From assembly GCA_021371935.1 (NCBI GenBank), contig JAJFVF010000007.1, forward strand, positions 89,348 to 153,347: a stretch of DNA of 64,000 nt, given 5' to 3'. Below are positions 34,381 through 43,103 of this stretch, piece after piece; within the stretch, counting starts at the first letter, position 1; each line of letters starts with the position of its first letter. The DNA is from a bacterium (lineage in GTDB: Bacteria > Armatimonadota > UBA5829). Under the pieces are notes generated by a model. That model ran no database searches and was not told where the DNA came from. It saw only the letters and a list, made by a program, of their open reading frames with translations. The position numbers and the translations under genes are program-made.

Positions 34381-35475
34381 ATGCGTAATAGGATGCTGAT
34401 TGTGGCAATGGCGCTGGTTATATTAGCGTCGGCCACGACCATGGTTTTTGCTGCCGATGCGGCGAAGCCATTCGACACTGATGCGGCGCTTGCGAAATAT
34501 GGGGCAATGCCGAACGACACCGTACTGGCAACTGTGAACGGTGCGCCGATTACCAAGGGCGAGTTGACAAAGATGCTGTGGTCATGGAGTGCGCCAAACC
34601 ATCTCCAGTTTTTGATAAACCAGAAAATGGTGTGGCAGGCTGCAAATAAGGCTGGCGTGACGATATCACCGGCTGAAATGAAGGTAAAGATCGATGAGCT
34701 GATCAAAAAGAGCGGCGCTCCTAACCTGGACTATATTCTGGCTCAGTCCGGCCAGACTCGCCAGCAGTTTTTGGCTATGCGCAAGCTTTCTTTTCTTGCT
34801 GAGAAGATTGTTGCAAAGACTATAACGGTCACGGATGCCGAGTATGCGGAATATGCCAAGGCTCAGCATATTTTAGTCAGATTCCCGTCGGATGAAAAAG
34901 ACAAGACAAAGGCTGAAGAGATAGCCAAAGCCAAAGCTGATGAAATTTATGCAAAGGCGAAAGCCGGCGAAGATTTTGCAAAGCTTGCCGATGAATATTC
35001 CGATGATCCTGCAAACAGCCGCGATGGTGTTAAGCATGGTGGTTATCTGGATTGGTTTACGCGTGGACGTATGGTCCCTGATTTCGAGAAGACCGCATTT
35101 GCAATGAAACCGGGCGAAATCAGTGAGCCTGTTAAGACATTCTATGGCTATCATATCATCAAACTTATCAAGCTCGGCAAGGATGCTACAGATGCTGAGA
35201 AGCAAGAACTCAAGAAGATGATTATTGAGAACAAGACTCCTATGGAGTTGGGGAGTTGGTATCAGAAGATTTTGGGCGAAACAAAGATCGTCAACAAGAT
35301 CGCTCCTGACAGCATGAAGCCCAAGCCTCAGGTAGCTCCACAGGCAAAGCCGAAGCGACCAGCTGCAAAAGTGGCCCCCAGGTCGACAAATCCGCCTCTA
35401 GAAAAGCCTGCTCCTGCCGAAGAGAGTGGGGAGAACATTGAGACTCCTCCGCCTCCGCCGGTACCTGCACAGTAA
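34381..35475 (+). CDS. Periplasmic peptidyl-prolyl isomerase (SurA/PrsA-like)
   Basis: A 364-aa exported foldase: signal peptide (MLIVAMALVILASATTMVFA), an N-terminal SurA-type helical domain (VLATVNGAPITKGELTKMLW, FLINQKMVWQAANKAGV), and one parvulin domain at about 160-265 (KAQHILVRFP, FAKLADEYSDDPANSRDGVK, HGGYLDWFTRGRMVPDFEKT, ISEPVKTFYGYHIIKL). The last 60 residues are Pro/Lys rich and disordered. No lipobox, so it is soluble or loosely attached in the periplasm. Strong AAAGGAG site; own promoter and terminator, so monocistronic. Confidence 0.9.
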   Translation: MRNRMLIVAMALVILASATTMVFAADAAKPFDTDAALAKYGAMPNDTVLATVNGAPITKGELTKMLWSWSAPNHLQFLINQKMVWQAANKAGVTISPAEMKVKIDELIKKSGAPNLDYILAQSGQTRQQFLAMRKLSFLAEKIVAKTITVTDAEYAEYAKAQHILVRFPSDEKDKTKAEEIAKAKADEIYAKAKAGEDFAKLADEYSDDPANSRDGVKHGGYLDWFTRGRMVPDFEKTAFAMKPGEISEPVKTFYGYHIIKLIKLGKDATDAEKQELKKMIIENKTPMELGSWYQKILGETKIVNKIAPDSMKPKPQVAPQAKPKRPAAKVAPRSTNPPLEKPAPAEESGENIETPPPPPVPAQ

Positions 35476-35503
35476 ATAAGAACGAGTTGTTCGATTAGAA
35501 TAA

Positions 35504-35534
35504 AAGAGCCGTGGAGATTATCTCCACGGCTCTT
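35504..35534 (+). terminator. Strong hairpin terminator
   Basis: A perfect 14-bp stem (AAGAGCCGTGGAGA / TCTCCACGGCTCTT) with a 3-base loop, 28 bases after the foldase stop. Confidence 0.9.
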
Positions 35535-35570
35535 GACATATGCTGGTGGTTACAGGAAAATATCTTTTAG

Positions 35571-35639
35571 CCTGTATTATGCGCTTCCCGCATAATACAG
35601 GGCTCCGATAGCATTATTCACGCTTCTCGTGAATATTGC
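35571..35639. repeat. Bipartite palindromic repeat, copy 2
   Basis: CCTGTATTATGCG-N5-CGCATAATACAGG (35571-35601) then GCATTATTCAC-N7-GTGAATATTGC (35611-35639). Order is reversed relative to copy 1, i.e. the element lies in the opposite orientation. Confidence 0.85.
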
Positions 35640-35669
35640 AGGCTAGTGAATATGTGCTTGGAGGCTTGA

Positions 35670-36806
35670 TTGGCTGTGGATAAGGTAAATGTCGGTATAG
35701 TGGGATATGCTTTTATGGGCAAGGCGCACAGTGTTGGTTATCGCGACTGCGCATTTGCCTTTCCTGATGTGAAGGCAGTGCCCGTTATGAAAGAGATATG
35801 CGGTATTGGCGAGCAGGCCGTTAAAGAAGCTGCACTTCGTTATGGCTGGGAGCGCTGGAGTTGTGATTACGAGCATGTGGTCACGTCAAAAGACATTGAC
35901 CTGGTCGATATATCCACGGGCAATGACACACATAAAGAGATCGCCATAGCCGCGGCGCAAAACGGCAAACACATATTTTGCGAGAAGCCGATGGCTATGA
36001 ATGTGGCGGAGTGCAGACAGATGGTGGATGCGGTCGAGAAGGCCGGCGTGATCCACATGATAGACTTCAACTATCGCCGTGTGCCCGCTGTTGCTCTGGC
36101 CAGGCAAATGATAGATGAAGGAATGATCGGCACGCCGTATCACTTCAGGGCGGTATATCTGCAGGATTGGATCATGGACCCGAATTTTCCTCTCGTCTGG
36201 CGCCTGCAGAAAGATAAATCAGGCTCGGGTGCACATGGCGACCTGAGCGCTCATATAATAGACTTGGCGCGATATCTGTGTGGTGAATTCGACTCTGTAT
36301 GTGGTCTTATGAAGACATTTATCAAGAATCGTCCTGTGCCGGATGAGCCGGGCAAGATGGGCGAGGTAACTGTCGATGACGCCACCATGTTTTTGGCGAA
36401 GTTTGCGAACGGCGCGGTCGGTACATTCGAGGCGTCCCGCTTTGCCGGAGGTCACCGCAACGGTAACCAGTTTGAGATCAACGGCAGCAAAGGCAGCATC
36501 AGGTTCAATCTTGAGCGCTTGAACGAACTAGAGTATTTCGACCTGAGCGACAAGCCGAAATATCAGGGCTGGAAGACTATTCTGGTCACTGAGGCCGACC
36601 ATCCTTATATCAGAGGCTGGTGGCCGAGCGGGCATATAATCGGCTGGCAGCATCTCTTCGTGCACCAGGTCTATAACCTGATGAACGGAATCGCCGAGCA
36701 CAAATGCCCGACACCCAACTTCTATGATGGTCTGAAATGCCAAGCCGTGCTCGAAGCTGTGGAGAAGTCGGCTGAGACCGAGCAGTGGATGATAGTCGAG
36801 AATTAA
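35670..36806 (+). CDS. Gfo/Idh/MocA family oxidoreductase
   Basis: A 378-aa NAD(P)-dependent sugar-type dehydrogenase. The N-terminal Rossmann segment is VGIVGYAFMGKAHSVGY; then DIDLVDISTGNDTHKEIAIA and the signature HIFCEKPMAMN, with the catalytic lysine in EKP. The C-terminal domain contains SGSGAHGDLSAHIIDLARYL. Substrate is probably a cyclitol or sugar; it cannot be narrowed. Start is TTG at 35670 with TTGGAGGC upstream. Its stop codon overlaps that of the convergent SLH gene. Confidence 0.9.
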   Translation: MAVDKVNVGIVGYAFMGKAHSVGYRDCAFAFPDVKAVPVMKEICGIGEQAVKEAALRYGWERWSCDYEHVVTSKDIDLVDISTGNDTHKEIAIAAAQNGKHIFCEKPMAMNVAECRQMVDAVEKAGVIHMIDFNYRRVPAVALARQMIDEGMIGTPYHFRAVYLQDWIMDPNFPLVWRLQKDKSGSGAHGDLSAHIIDLARYLCGEFDSVCGLMKTFIKNRPVPDEPGKMGEVTVDDATMFLAKFANGAVGTFEASRFAGGHRNGNQFEINGSKGSIRFNLERLNELEYFDLSDKPKYQGWKTILVTEADHPYIRGWWPSGHIIGWQHLFVHQVYNLMNGIAEHKCPTPNFYDGLKCQAVLEAVEKSAETEQWMIVEN

Positions 36807-37318
36807 TCCGGCGTGCTTGTCGGCGGAACTCTGAGTTCTATGAGTTTTGCCGACACCTGTGCAAGCGCGTCACCAAGTTCGAGGCAAGTCACTTCTTTAT
36901 TGCCGTCTTTGAGCAATGGCGAGTCCTGTGGCAGGAAACCACAATTTTTAAGTAGACCGACTGATGTTGTTGCCCAGTTGCTCGTCTGAGAAGAATTTGA
37001 ATCTTTGTCCTTGCTGTTTATAATTGGCTTTTGGCTCGACTGAATGAACTGAATCATATTTGCAAGCGCCACACAAAGCTCGTACCTGGTGACGTGTCTA
37101 TCGCCCTTGAAAGTGTCATCAGGGTAGCCGTGCATAATGTCGTTTTGTGCCATCATATCCACTGCATCATTTGCCCAGTGGTCACCCGGCACATCTTTGA
37201 AAACAGTTGTCGGTTGAATGTTGCCGGTTGACGGTTGGAGGGCAGGATGTGCTTCATCCGCCCAGCATGGGACACTCAGAAGTGCGATACTTGCCAGAAA
37301 TAGAGTCACAAGCCTCAT
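36803..37318 (-). CDS. Exported protein with S-layer homology domain
   Basis: A 171-aa secreted protein: signal peptide (MRLVTLFLASIALLSVPCWA) and one SLH domain (FKDVPGDHWANDAVDMMAQN, then IMHGYPDDTFKGDRHVTRYE) at about 40-95, followed by a second weaker SLH-like half (NWATTSVGLLKNCGFL, VTCLELGDALAQV). SLH domains hold proteins to cell-wall polymers or the outer membrane in diderms with S-layer-type anchoring. AAGGAG precedes the ATG at 37318; the longer frame starts inside repeat DNA. Monocistronic. Confidence 0.85.
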   Translation of the reverse strand: MRLVTLFLASIALLSVPCWADEAHPALQPSTGNIQPTTVFKDVPGDHWANDAVDMMAQNDIMHGYPDDTFKGDRHVTRYELCVALANMIQFIQSSQKPIINSKDKDSNSSQTSNWATTSVGLLKNCGFLPQDSPLLKDGNKEVTCLELGDALAQVSAKLIELRVPPTSTPD

Positions 37319-37339
37319 AGTTTGCTCCTTGGTAATGCT

Positions 37340-37417
37340 AGCCCGAATTATGCTCGTCGAGCATATTTCGGGTCCGGGCTGCGCATCATCCATGTTTCTC
37401 GTGAATAATGCGCGCTA
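37340..37417. repeat. Bipartite palindromic repeat, copy 3
   Basis: AGCCCGAATTATGCTC-N3-GAGCATATTTCGGG, then a GCATCATCCATG-to-GTGAATAATGC hairpin with several mismatches. The most diverged of the four copies. Confidence 0.7.
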
Positions 37418-37460
37418 GGTCAGACCATAAACAAAAAAAGCCAAAAAGCAGGACGACTCC

Positions 37461-37487
37461 AACTTTCTGACTTTCCAACTTTTTGAC
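37461..37487 (-). repeat. Short dispersed repeat GTCAAAAAGTTGGAAAGTCA
   Basis: On the minus strand this reads GTCAAAAAGTTGGAAAGTCA then GAAAGTT, and it matches 62054-62080 with one mismatch. Both copies adjoin arrays of hairpins. Confidence 0.65.
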
Positions 37488-37490
37488 TTC

Positions 37491-37588
37491 TTATTCAAAC
37501 CCTGTTTCAACGTTCGAACGCGATATCTGATCGCGTCCGAAACAGAATTTCCGCAATTTCAGATTGCGGTATTTTATTCAAACCCTGT
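37491..37588. repeat. 15-bp direct repeat of the mreB 3' end bracketing two hairpins
   Basis: TTATTCAAACCCTGT occurs at 37491-37505 and again at 37574-37588, where it encodes the last residues and stop of MreB. Between lie CGCGAT-N5-ATCGCG (around 37520-37536) and CCGCAAT-N5-ATTGCGG (37551-37569). The structure looks like an inserted element with a target duplication, or a local tandem copy. Confidence 0.6.
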
Positions 37589-38593
37589 CTCGATAAACTT
37601 ATCTCGGATGATGTCCATCTGATCCAGCGCTCTTCCGCATCCCAGTGCCACACAAGACAGCGGGTCTTCGGCCACATGGATCGGAATACCTGTCTGCGCC
37701 GCAAGCAGCTTATCGAGTCCTCTGAGCAGCGCACAGCCGCCTGTGAGCATCATACCACGTTCTATAATGTCTGAGCTGAGTTCGGGCGGTGTCTGTTCGA
37801 GAACGCTCTTAACACGTTCAATGATAGCGCTGATAGGCTCATTTAAGGCTTCTCTGATCTCGGCAGATGTCACTTCGATTGTTTTCGGCAGTCCGGCGAT
37901 CAGATCACGTCCCCGCACTTCAAGAACCAACTCTTGTTCCATCGGAAATGCGCTTCCAATCTTTGTCTTGATCTCTTCGGCAGTGCGCTCACCGATCATC
38001 AGGGAGTATTTTGTCTTGATGTGCCGAGCTATTACTTCGTCCATCTTGTTCCCGCCGATGCGTATCGACTTAGACAGGACTCTGCCGCTCAATGATATAA
38101 CTGCAATATCTGTTGTTCCGCCGCCTATATCGACAACTATATTTCCACCCGCGGTTGCAATGGGCAAGCCTGCACCTATGGCGGCTGCAAGCGGTTCTTC
38201 AATTGGGTAAGCCTGGCTTGCTCCTGCGCTTTTTGCGGCCTGGACGACTGCTCTCTTCTCGACAGCAGTGATTTGCGACGGCACGGCAATAATAATCCTG
38301 GGCTTGAGCATACGCTTCCTACCACATACTTTGGATATGAGGTATTCAAGCATTTTATGTGTGGTAGAGTAATCGGCAATGACACCATCACACATAGGTC
38401 TGATGGCCACTACATTTTCGGGTGTACGGCCTATCATCATCCTGGCCTCTTCGCCGACAGCCACAAGTGATTGGCTTGTGGTATTCATGGCGACGACAGA
38501 AGGCTCGCGCAGCACAATGCCTTTGCCTTTCAAGTAGACCAGAATATTGGCAGTCCCAAGGTCGATGCCGAGTTCAGGAACCAGATTAAACAC
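37574..38593 (-). CDS. mreB: Rod-shape determining protein MreB
   Basis: A 339-aa actin-like ATPase that guides cell-wall synthesis in rod-shaped cells. Phosphate-1 motif GIDLGTANILVYLKGKGIVL, then MIGRTPENVVAIRPM, CDGVIADY, VDIGGGTTDIAVISLSG (phosphate 2) and MLTGGCALLRGLD are all present. It overlaps the 3' end of murA by 8 bases, so murA-mreB form an operon coupling precursor supply to wall elongation. A copy of its last codons is repeated 83 bases downstream. Confidence 0.97.
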   Translation of the reverse strand: MFNLVPELGIDLGTANILVYLKGKGIVLREPSVVAMNTTSQSLVAVGEEARMMIGRTPENVVAIRPMCDGVIADYSTTHKMLEYLISKVCGRKRMLKPRIIIAVPSQITAVEKRAVVQAAKSAGASQAYPIEEPLAAAIGAGLPIATAGGNIVVDIGGGTTDIAVISLSGRVLSKSIRIGGNKMDEVIARHIKTKYSLMIGERTAEEIKTKIGSAFPMEQELVLEVRGRDLIAGLPKTIEVTSAEIREALNEPISAIIERVKSVLEQTPPELSSDIIERGMMLTGGCALLRGLDKLLAAQTGIPIHVAEDPLSCVALGCGRALDQMDIIRDKFIETGFE

Positions 38594-39893
38594 AGACAGT
38601 CTCTTTCTCTTGTTCGTTATGATTGCTCACCTGCGCACCAATGCTGCGCAGTTTTTCGACCATACATTCATACCCGCGTTCGATATGCTCAATACCACTG
38701 ATTTCACTTTGTCCTTCAGCAGCCAGCGCGGCGCATACAAGTGCAGCGCCGGCTCTCAGGTCATAGGCAGTGGTCTGGGCGCCGGTGAGCTTGGGCACAC
38801 CATTGATGACGGCTGTTCTGCCTTCCTGCTTTATATCGGCTCCCATCCTGATGAGTTCGTTCACATACCTGAACCGGCGCTCATACACGTTTTCAGTTAT
38901 CACTGAAGTGCCTTCGCCAATCGAGAGCATCGCGGCAAACGGCTGTTGAAGATCAGTTGGAAATCCGGGGTGGGGCATGGTCATAATGTCTGTGGCCATC
39001 GGTCTTGCATTAGCGCGTACGCGCATTGTATTGTCCGAGATATCCACCACTGCCCCGACTTCGCGCAATTTGAGCACGAATGGCTCCACCATTTCCTCAC
39101 TGACGCGTTCGATGCGCACATCACCCCTAGTTACGACTGCAGCCACGGCGAATGTTCCTGCTTCCATGCGGTCCGGGGGCATTTCAAAATCGACTCCACA
39201 CAGTTCCTTTACGCCTTCGATCCGCACGGTCGATGTGCCGGCACCGTCGATTTTAGCTCCCATTTTGGTCAGGAATGATGCAAGCTGTGTGATCTCTGGT
39301 TCAGCGGCCGCGTTATGGATTGTGGTCACGCCATCTGCCAGAGATGCGGTCGTCATTATATGCTGTGTGGCGCCTGCGCTTGGGAAGTTTAGGTAGACCT
39401 GTGTTCCTCTAAGTATTTCGCACTCAGCTTCCACGAAACCATGATCGATATTTACATAGGCTCCAAGTGCCTGTATACCCTTAACATGAAAATCAATCGG
39501 CCTTGCACCTATATCGCACCCGCCCGGCATTGCCACTTTCGCGTAACCCTTACGCGCAAGCATTGGGCCGAGTACACAAAAAGAAGCCCTCATTCTCTTT
39601 ACGAGTTCATACGGGGCCTCAGTGGCTTCAATATTAGTTGCGTCAATGCGGACAAGCCCATTAGGTTCTGATTCACATTTGACGCCCAGCGCTCGGAGCA
39701 TGTCCATCATGGTATTTACATCGCCGATGGATGGAACATTATGTAAAACCGTCTCACCCTTGGCTAAAAGTGCACCCGCCATGATAGCAAGTGTTCCGTT
39801 CTTGCTGCCGCTGGAAACGATTGTTCCGCTCAGACGTGCGCCGCCGGTCAACAAGAGTTTGCCCAAATTATAAGACCTCCTGTCGGAATGCAT
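38586..39893 (-). CDS. murA: UDP-N-acetylglucosamine 1-carboxyvinyltransferase
   Basis: A 435-aa MurA catalysing the first committed step of peptidoglycan synthesis, transfer of enolpyruvate to UDP-GlcNAc. Lys31-Asn32 in VSSGSKNGTLAIMAGAL, the fosfomycin-sensitive catalytic Cys106 in RASFCVLGP, MPGGCDIGARPIDFH and the late HIERGYE segment are intact. The C-terminal 15 residues are charged and extended. First gene of the murA-mreB operon, 8-base overlap with mreB; a palindromic repeat lies immediately upstream. Confidence 0.97.
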   Translation of the reverse strand: MHSDRRSYNLGKLLLTGGARLSGTIVSSGSKNGTLAIMAGALLAKGETVLHNVPSIGDVNTMMDMLRALGVKCESEPNGLVRIDATNIEATEAPYELVKRMRASFCVLGPMLARKGYAKVAMPGGCDIGARPIDFHVKGIQALGAYVNIDHGFVEAECEILRGTQVYLNFPSAGATQHIMTTASLADGVTTIHNAAAEPEITQLASFLTKMGAKIDGAGTSTVRIEGVKELCGVDFEMPPDRMEAGTFAVAAVVTRGDVRIERVSEEMVEPFVLKLREVGAVVDISDNTMRVRANARPMATDIMTMPHPGFPTDLQQPFAAMLSIGEGTSVITENVYERRFRYVNELIRMGADIKQEGRTAVINGVPKLTGAQTTAYDLRAGAALVCAALAAEGQSEISGIEHIERGYECMVEKLRSIGAQVSNHNEQEKETVCV

Positions 39894-39900
39894 ACCTTCT

Positions 39901-39976
39901 AGCCCGCATTATTCACGATTCTCGTGAATAATGCTCTCCGAGATCCGGATTATGCGGAAAGTGCATAATCCGGGCT
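39901..39976. repeat. Bipartite palindromic repeat, copy 4
   Basis: Begins AGCCCG and ends CGGGCT; contains GCATTATTCACGA-N3-TCGTGAATAATGC and CCGGATTATGC-N7-GCATAATCCGG, the latter joined by a TCTCCGAGAT linker. This is the best preserved copy and defines the element at about 76 bp. Confidence 0.85.
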
Positions 39977-40329
39977 AATGGCCTGCCGACATTCTTCTTG
40001 CTCAAGTATACTAATATGAGCGAGCATATGTCAAGGAAGGCAGTCACATTTGAAAGCTGTTAATAATAACGCACACAGCCAGCCAAAGGTATACACCGTA
40101 CAAAATACTGCCCCGGCCTACGTCCTTGGGTTTTACTCGCGTCTCTTGCCGAACCGGCTGAACCGGTCAGGTCGTAAGCGAGAACCATGATCGTAAACCA
40201 GGGTAGGTCTGACATCATTCATTATTTTTATACCCCTACACAATAAGCTCAAAACCCCGACAGCCTGATGCATACGTATGAGGGCGTAAGGGTAAATCTC
40301 ATACATTCATATGAAGGCGGATAGAGATA
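39977..40329. other. Intergenic region without a recognised gene
   Basis: About 350 bases between murA (leftward) and the glycosylase (rightward). It must hold two divergent promoters, but no convincing -35/-10 pair is seen. A CCGGCTGAACCGG inverted repeat lies near 40150, and CATACGTATG and related CATAC palindromes near 40270-40310. No riboswitch or RNA gene is recognised. Confidence 0.5.
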
Positions 40330-41115
40330 TTGCCCGAGCTGCCAGATGTTGAGATGCTGCGAGAGTATATTGAAAGCACATCACTCCACCAGAAAATCGT
40401 TGATGTGAATGTGGAGCGTACCCGTCTGCTGAGAGTTGACGAGCCTACAATAAAAAGAGCCCTAAATGGATGTAGTTTTGAGCGCTGCAATCGCCATGGG
40501 AAATTGGTGTTTCTGGTTACAGATTGCGAACCAGTTTTAGTAATGCACTTCGGAATGACAGGCAATGTGCAATATCTGAGAAATGAAGAAGATGAACCCG
40601 GCTATTCTCGTATGCGAATTTGCTTTGCAAACGGCAGTCGTCTCTCATATACATCCATCAGAAAGCTGGGCAGAATAGACCTGACTGATGATGTAGATGT
40701 CTATATCATTAAAAATCGACTCGGGCCGGATGCACTTGCAATCGATAAAGAACGGTTCAAGACGATTATCAGAGCAAGCGCAGCTTCCATCAAATCCGTA
40801 CTGATGGACCAGGGCAAAATTGCGGGTGTTGGCAATATTTACAGTGATGAGATGCTCTTCCAAGCTGTCGTGCATCCTATGACAAGAGCCAATGAGCTAG
40901 ACGACATGACCCTGGACAGGCTCTTTCACAAGATGAAGCATGTGCTTAGGATCGCAATAGACCACGGTGCCGACTCCAGGGCATTTCCTGGTTCGTGGAT
41001 TGTTCACAGAAGAACAGAAGGCGCAAACTGTCCCAAATGCGGCAGTAAGATAGAGAAACTGAAAATATCTGGGCGGACAAGTTACTATTGCTCTGGGTGC
41101 CAGATACCGACATGA
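40330..41115 (+). CDS. Fpg/Nei-family DNA glycosylase
   Basis: A 261-aa bifunctional glycosylase/AP lyase for oxidised bases. The mature N terminus PELPDVEMLREYI supplies the catalytic Pro and Glu; HFGMTGNVQY, DQGKIAGVGNIYSDE (helix-two-turn-helix) and a C-terminal zinc finger (CPKCGSKIEKLKISGRT, YYCSGC) complete the family. It starts with TTG at 40330, forced by the invariant PELP N terminus. Fpg versus Nei type is not decided. Its last 31 bases overlap the convergent HxlR gene. Confidence 0.9.
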   Translation: MPELPDVEMLREYIESTSLHQKIVDVNVERTRLLRVDEPTIKRALNGCSFERCNRHGKLVFLVTDCEPVLVMHFGMTGNVQYLRNEEDEPGYSRMRICFANGSRLSYTSIRKLGRIDLTDDVDVYIIKNRLGPDALAIDKERFKTIIRASAASIKSVLMDQGKIAGVGNIYSDEMLFQAVVHPMTRANELDDMTLDRLFHKMKHVLRIAIDHGADSRAFPGSWIVHRRTEGANCPKCGSKIEKLKISGRTSYYCSGCQIPT

Positions 41116-41417
41116 GCTTTACCCCACCTTGCCATCTCTTTCAAAATAGGCAGCAGCGTTCTACCGGACTCGGTTAGCGAATACTCAACCTTGGGTGGTA
41201 TGACCGGGTATACTTTTCGATGAACGATTCCGTCTGACTCAAGCTCACGTAGCTGTTGCGTCAGCATTTTTTGAGATACGTTCGGTATCCTTCTCTGGAG
41301 TTCTCCAAACCGCAGGCAGCTCTCTTTTAACTGCCATATTATGATTGGTTTCCACTTGCCTCCGATAATGGCGAGAGTTTCTGTTATAGGGCAGGTTGGT
41401 TCTTTACAAACATCCAT
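41085..41417 (-). CDS. HxlR-family transcriptional regulator
   Basis: A 110-aa winged-helix protein with the HxlR pattern: CPITETLAIIGGKWKPIIIW, FGELQRRIPNVSQKMLTQQL, REL and YSLTESGRTLLPIL. Cys4 and Cys9 near the N terminus match the redox- or aldehyde-sensing cysteines of some members. It is divergent from the flavoprotein gene starting at 41535 (117-base gap) and probably regulates it, as HxlR proteins often control adjacent reductase genes. Confidence 0.9.
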   Translation of the reverse strand: MDVCKEPTCPITETLAIIGGKWKPIIIWQLKESCLRFGELQRRIPNVSQKMLTQQLRELESDGIVHRKVYPVIPPKVEYSLTESGRTLLPILKEMARWGKAHVGIWHPEQ

Positions 41418-41534
41418 TGTGACAGTTTCCTATTAGTACGTATAGCACATATTAGTACATACTATTCAAACCTATAGTAATCAACTATACTTCAGTTACT
41501 TACATTATGCTATCACAACATGGGAGGCATTTCA

Positions 41535-42071
41535 ATGAAGATAATAGGGGTCATGTGCAGTCCGCGCAGGGGCGCGAATTCGGATACTATGGTCACATCT
41601 GCGCTTGCGGGTGCGACCGAATTGGGAGCAGAGACGAAGGCTTTTGTGATAAACGATATGAACATCAAAGGCTGCCAAGCATGCATGTACTGCAAGACTC
41701 ACGACGGCTGCGCTGTTCAGGACGACATGCAGCTCATCTACAAAGAACTGGCCGACGCGGACGGCGTGGTGATAGGCGCGCCGGTGTATATGTGGCAATA
41801 TTGCGCACAGGCTAGGCTGTTTATTGACAGGCTATATTGTTATATGAACCTCGACTTTACGGCTAAAATCAACAAGCCTGCACTCGTGCTCATAAGCCAG
41901 GGTAATGATAATCCTGATACGTTTGTGGAATCTCTGAAAAAGACAGGCCTGATCGGACTGTCCGTCAAAGACATGATAATTGCCGCGGATGCCAATCAGC
42001 CTGATTGTGTAAGCAAGCAGCCGGAGCTTTTGGAACGCATAAAGCAGGCGGGCAAGAAACTTGTATCATAG
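41535..42071 (+). CDS. NADPH-dependent FMN reductase-like / iron-sulfur flavoprotein
   Basis: A 178-aa flavodoxin-fold protein: IIGVMCSPRRGANSDTMVTS forms the FMN phosphate loop, followed by KGCQACMYCKTHDGCAVQDD, the compact Cys motif of iron-sulfur flavoproteins (which can bind a 4Fe-4S cluster), and DGVVIGAPVYMWQYCAQARL for the isoalloxazine ring. Likely moves electrons or reduces quinones or oxidants. The ATG at 41535 has GGAGG. Divergent from an HxlR regulator. Confidence 0.85.
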   Translation: MKIIGVMCSPRRGANSDTMVTSALAGATELGAETKAFVINDMNIKGCQACMYCKTHDGCAVQDDMQLIYKELADADGVVIGAPVYMWQYCAQARLFIDRLYCYMNLDFTAKINKPALVLISQGNDNPDTFVESLKKTGLIGLSVKDMIIAADANQPDCVSKQPELLERIKQAGKKLVS

Positions 42072-42152
42072 ATTATATCCGTTGACTGCCGACAGCCTTC
42101 AGTTATTCGGAAATTTTCGGCTCAGCTTATTTCTTACAATAATGAGCTTGCC

Positions 42153-42177
42153 GGGAGGGCGAGGCTCCCGCCGAGTC
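42153..42177. repeat. Dispersed repeat GGGAGGGCGAGGCTCCCGCC, copy 1
   Basis: GGGAG/CTCCC hairpin followed by GCCGAGTC; the same element (4 mismatches in 25) is at 45445-45469. Confidence 0.65.
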
Positions 42178-42230
42178 ATAACACTGAACTGCGAGTTGCC
42201 GACGGATTCTATTTACAAAAGGGGAATAAC

Positions 42231-43055
42231 ATGTGCCGTTTCAAAGTAGATGCATCACTTTGCACAAAATGCGGCTTGTGCATAAGTGATTGCCCTTCGT
42301 TTATCATAATGCAGGATGAAAGCGGTTTTCCGACTATTCCAACTGAAAAACAGCCGTTTTGCCTGAAGTGCCAGCACTGTCTGGCTGTATGCCCAACAGG
42401 CGCTGTCTCAGTGCTGGGTAGGGACCCTGTGGACAGTCAAATGATATCGAGTATAGATATGCCGAGCTTCAAGCAGATGGATCATTTTGTGCGAAGCAGG
42501 CGGAGCATACGTAATTACAAGGACGAAAACGTAGACAAAGCTCTGATCGATAAGCTGCTGAAGTCTCTGGCGCATGTGCCCACAGGATGCAACGCGCAGG
42601 AGTTGACGTTCAATGTGATTGACGACAAGGACACGATGCGCAAGTTCAGTGACACACTTGTGGATGCATTGATGAATGCCGGTGCAAATCACACATCAGA
42701 GAATCCATTCCTGCTGCAGATTATGGAAATGCCGCGTGAAGCCGTGGCCAAGATGCTGTTTCGCACAGCTCCGCATGCCTTAATAGTATCGGCTCCACAG
42801 GATGCGCCTTGCCCTCGTGAGGACATTGCGCTTGCCCTGGCATATTTCGAGCTTTTGGCACAGAGCGCCGGTCTTGGGACTGTGTGGTGGGGACTTCTTC
42901 GTCGCGCGCTGCTGATTGCTCCTGAGGCCAAACCATTGCTTGGCATCCCGGATGATCATGAGTATTACGCCATACTATTCGGGTTGCCAGCGATTGAGTT
43001 TGCTCGAACCGCTCAAAAGGAAGATGCCGCCGGGGTCAGGTATATAACTCTCTGA
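42231..43055 (+). CDS. Nitroreductase with N-terminal 2x[4Fe-4S] ferredoxin domain
   Basis: A 274-aa fusion. Residues 1-65 carry two cluster motifs, CTKCGLCISDCP and CLKCQHCLAVCP; residues 85-274 are a nitroreductase-family flavin domain starting RSRRSIRNYKDENVDKALID with FMN-contacting RR and a VPTGCNAQELTF stretch. The ferredoxin likely feeds electrons to FMN for reduction of a quinone, nitro compound or similar acceptor. Common in anaerobes. AAAAGGGG precedes the ATG. It may act alongside the flavoprotein 160 bases upstream. Confidence 0.9.
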   Translation: MCRFKVDASLCTKCGLCISDCPSFIIMQDESGFPTIPTEKQPFCLKCQHCLAVCPTGAVSVLGRDPVDSQMISSIDMPSFKQMDHFVRSRRSIRNYKDENVDKALIDKLLKSLAHVPTGCNAQELTFNVIDDKDTMRKFSDTLVDALMNAGANHTSENPFLLQIMEMPREAVAKMLFRTAPHALIVSAPQDAPCPREDIALALAYFELLAQSAGLGTVWWGLLRRALLIAPEAKPLLGIPDDHEYYAILFGLPAIEFARTAQKEDAAGVRYITL

Positions 43056-43078
43056 GTAGGAGTTCATACGAAAGGCTG

Positions 43079-43103
43079 CACTCACATCGCTAAAATGTGA
43101 GTG
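43079..43103. terminator. Hairpin between convergent genes
   Basis: CACTCACAT-N7-ATGTGAGTG, a perfect 9-bp stem 23 bases after the nitroreductase stop. It lacks a T run, so termination is uncertain. Confidence 0.45.

Noticed and set aside
38946..39396. Plus-strand ORFs opposite murA
   Set aside because: They mirror the conserved murA coding sequence and have no ribosome sites.
39977..40329. Possible riboswitch or structured RNA upstream of the DNA glycosylase gene
   Set aside because: Only short isolated inverted repeats are seen, and no known riboswitch core could be identified.
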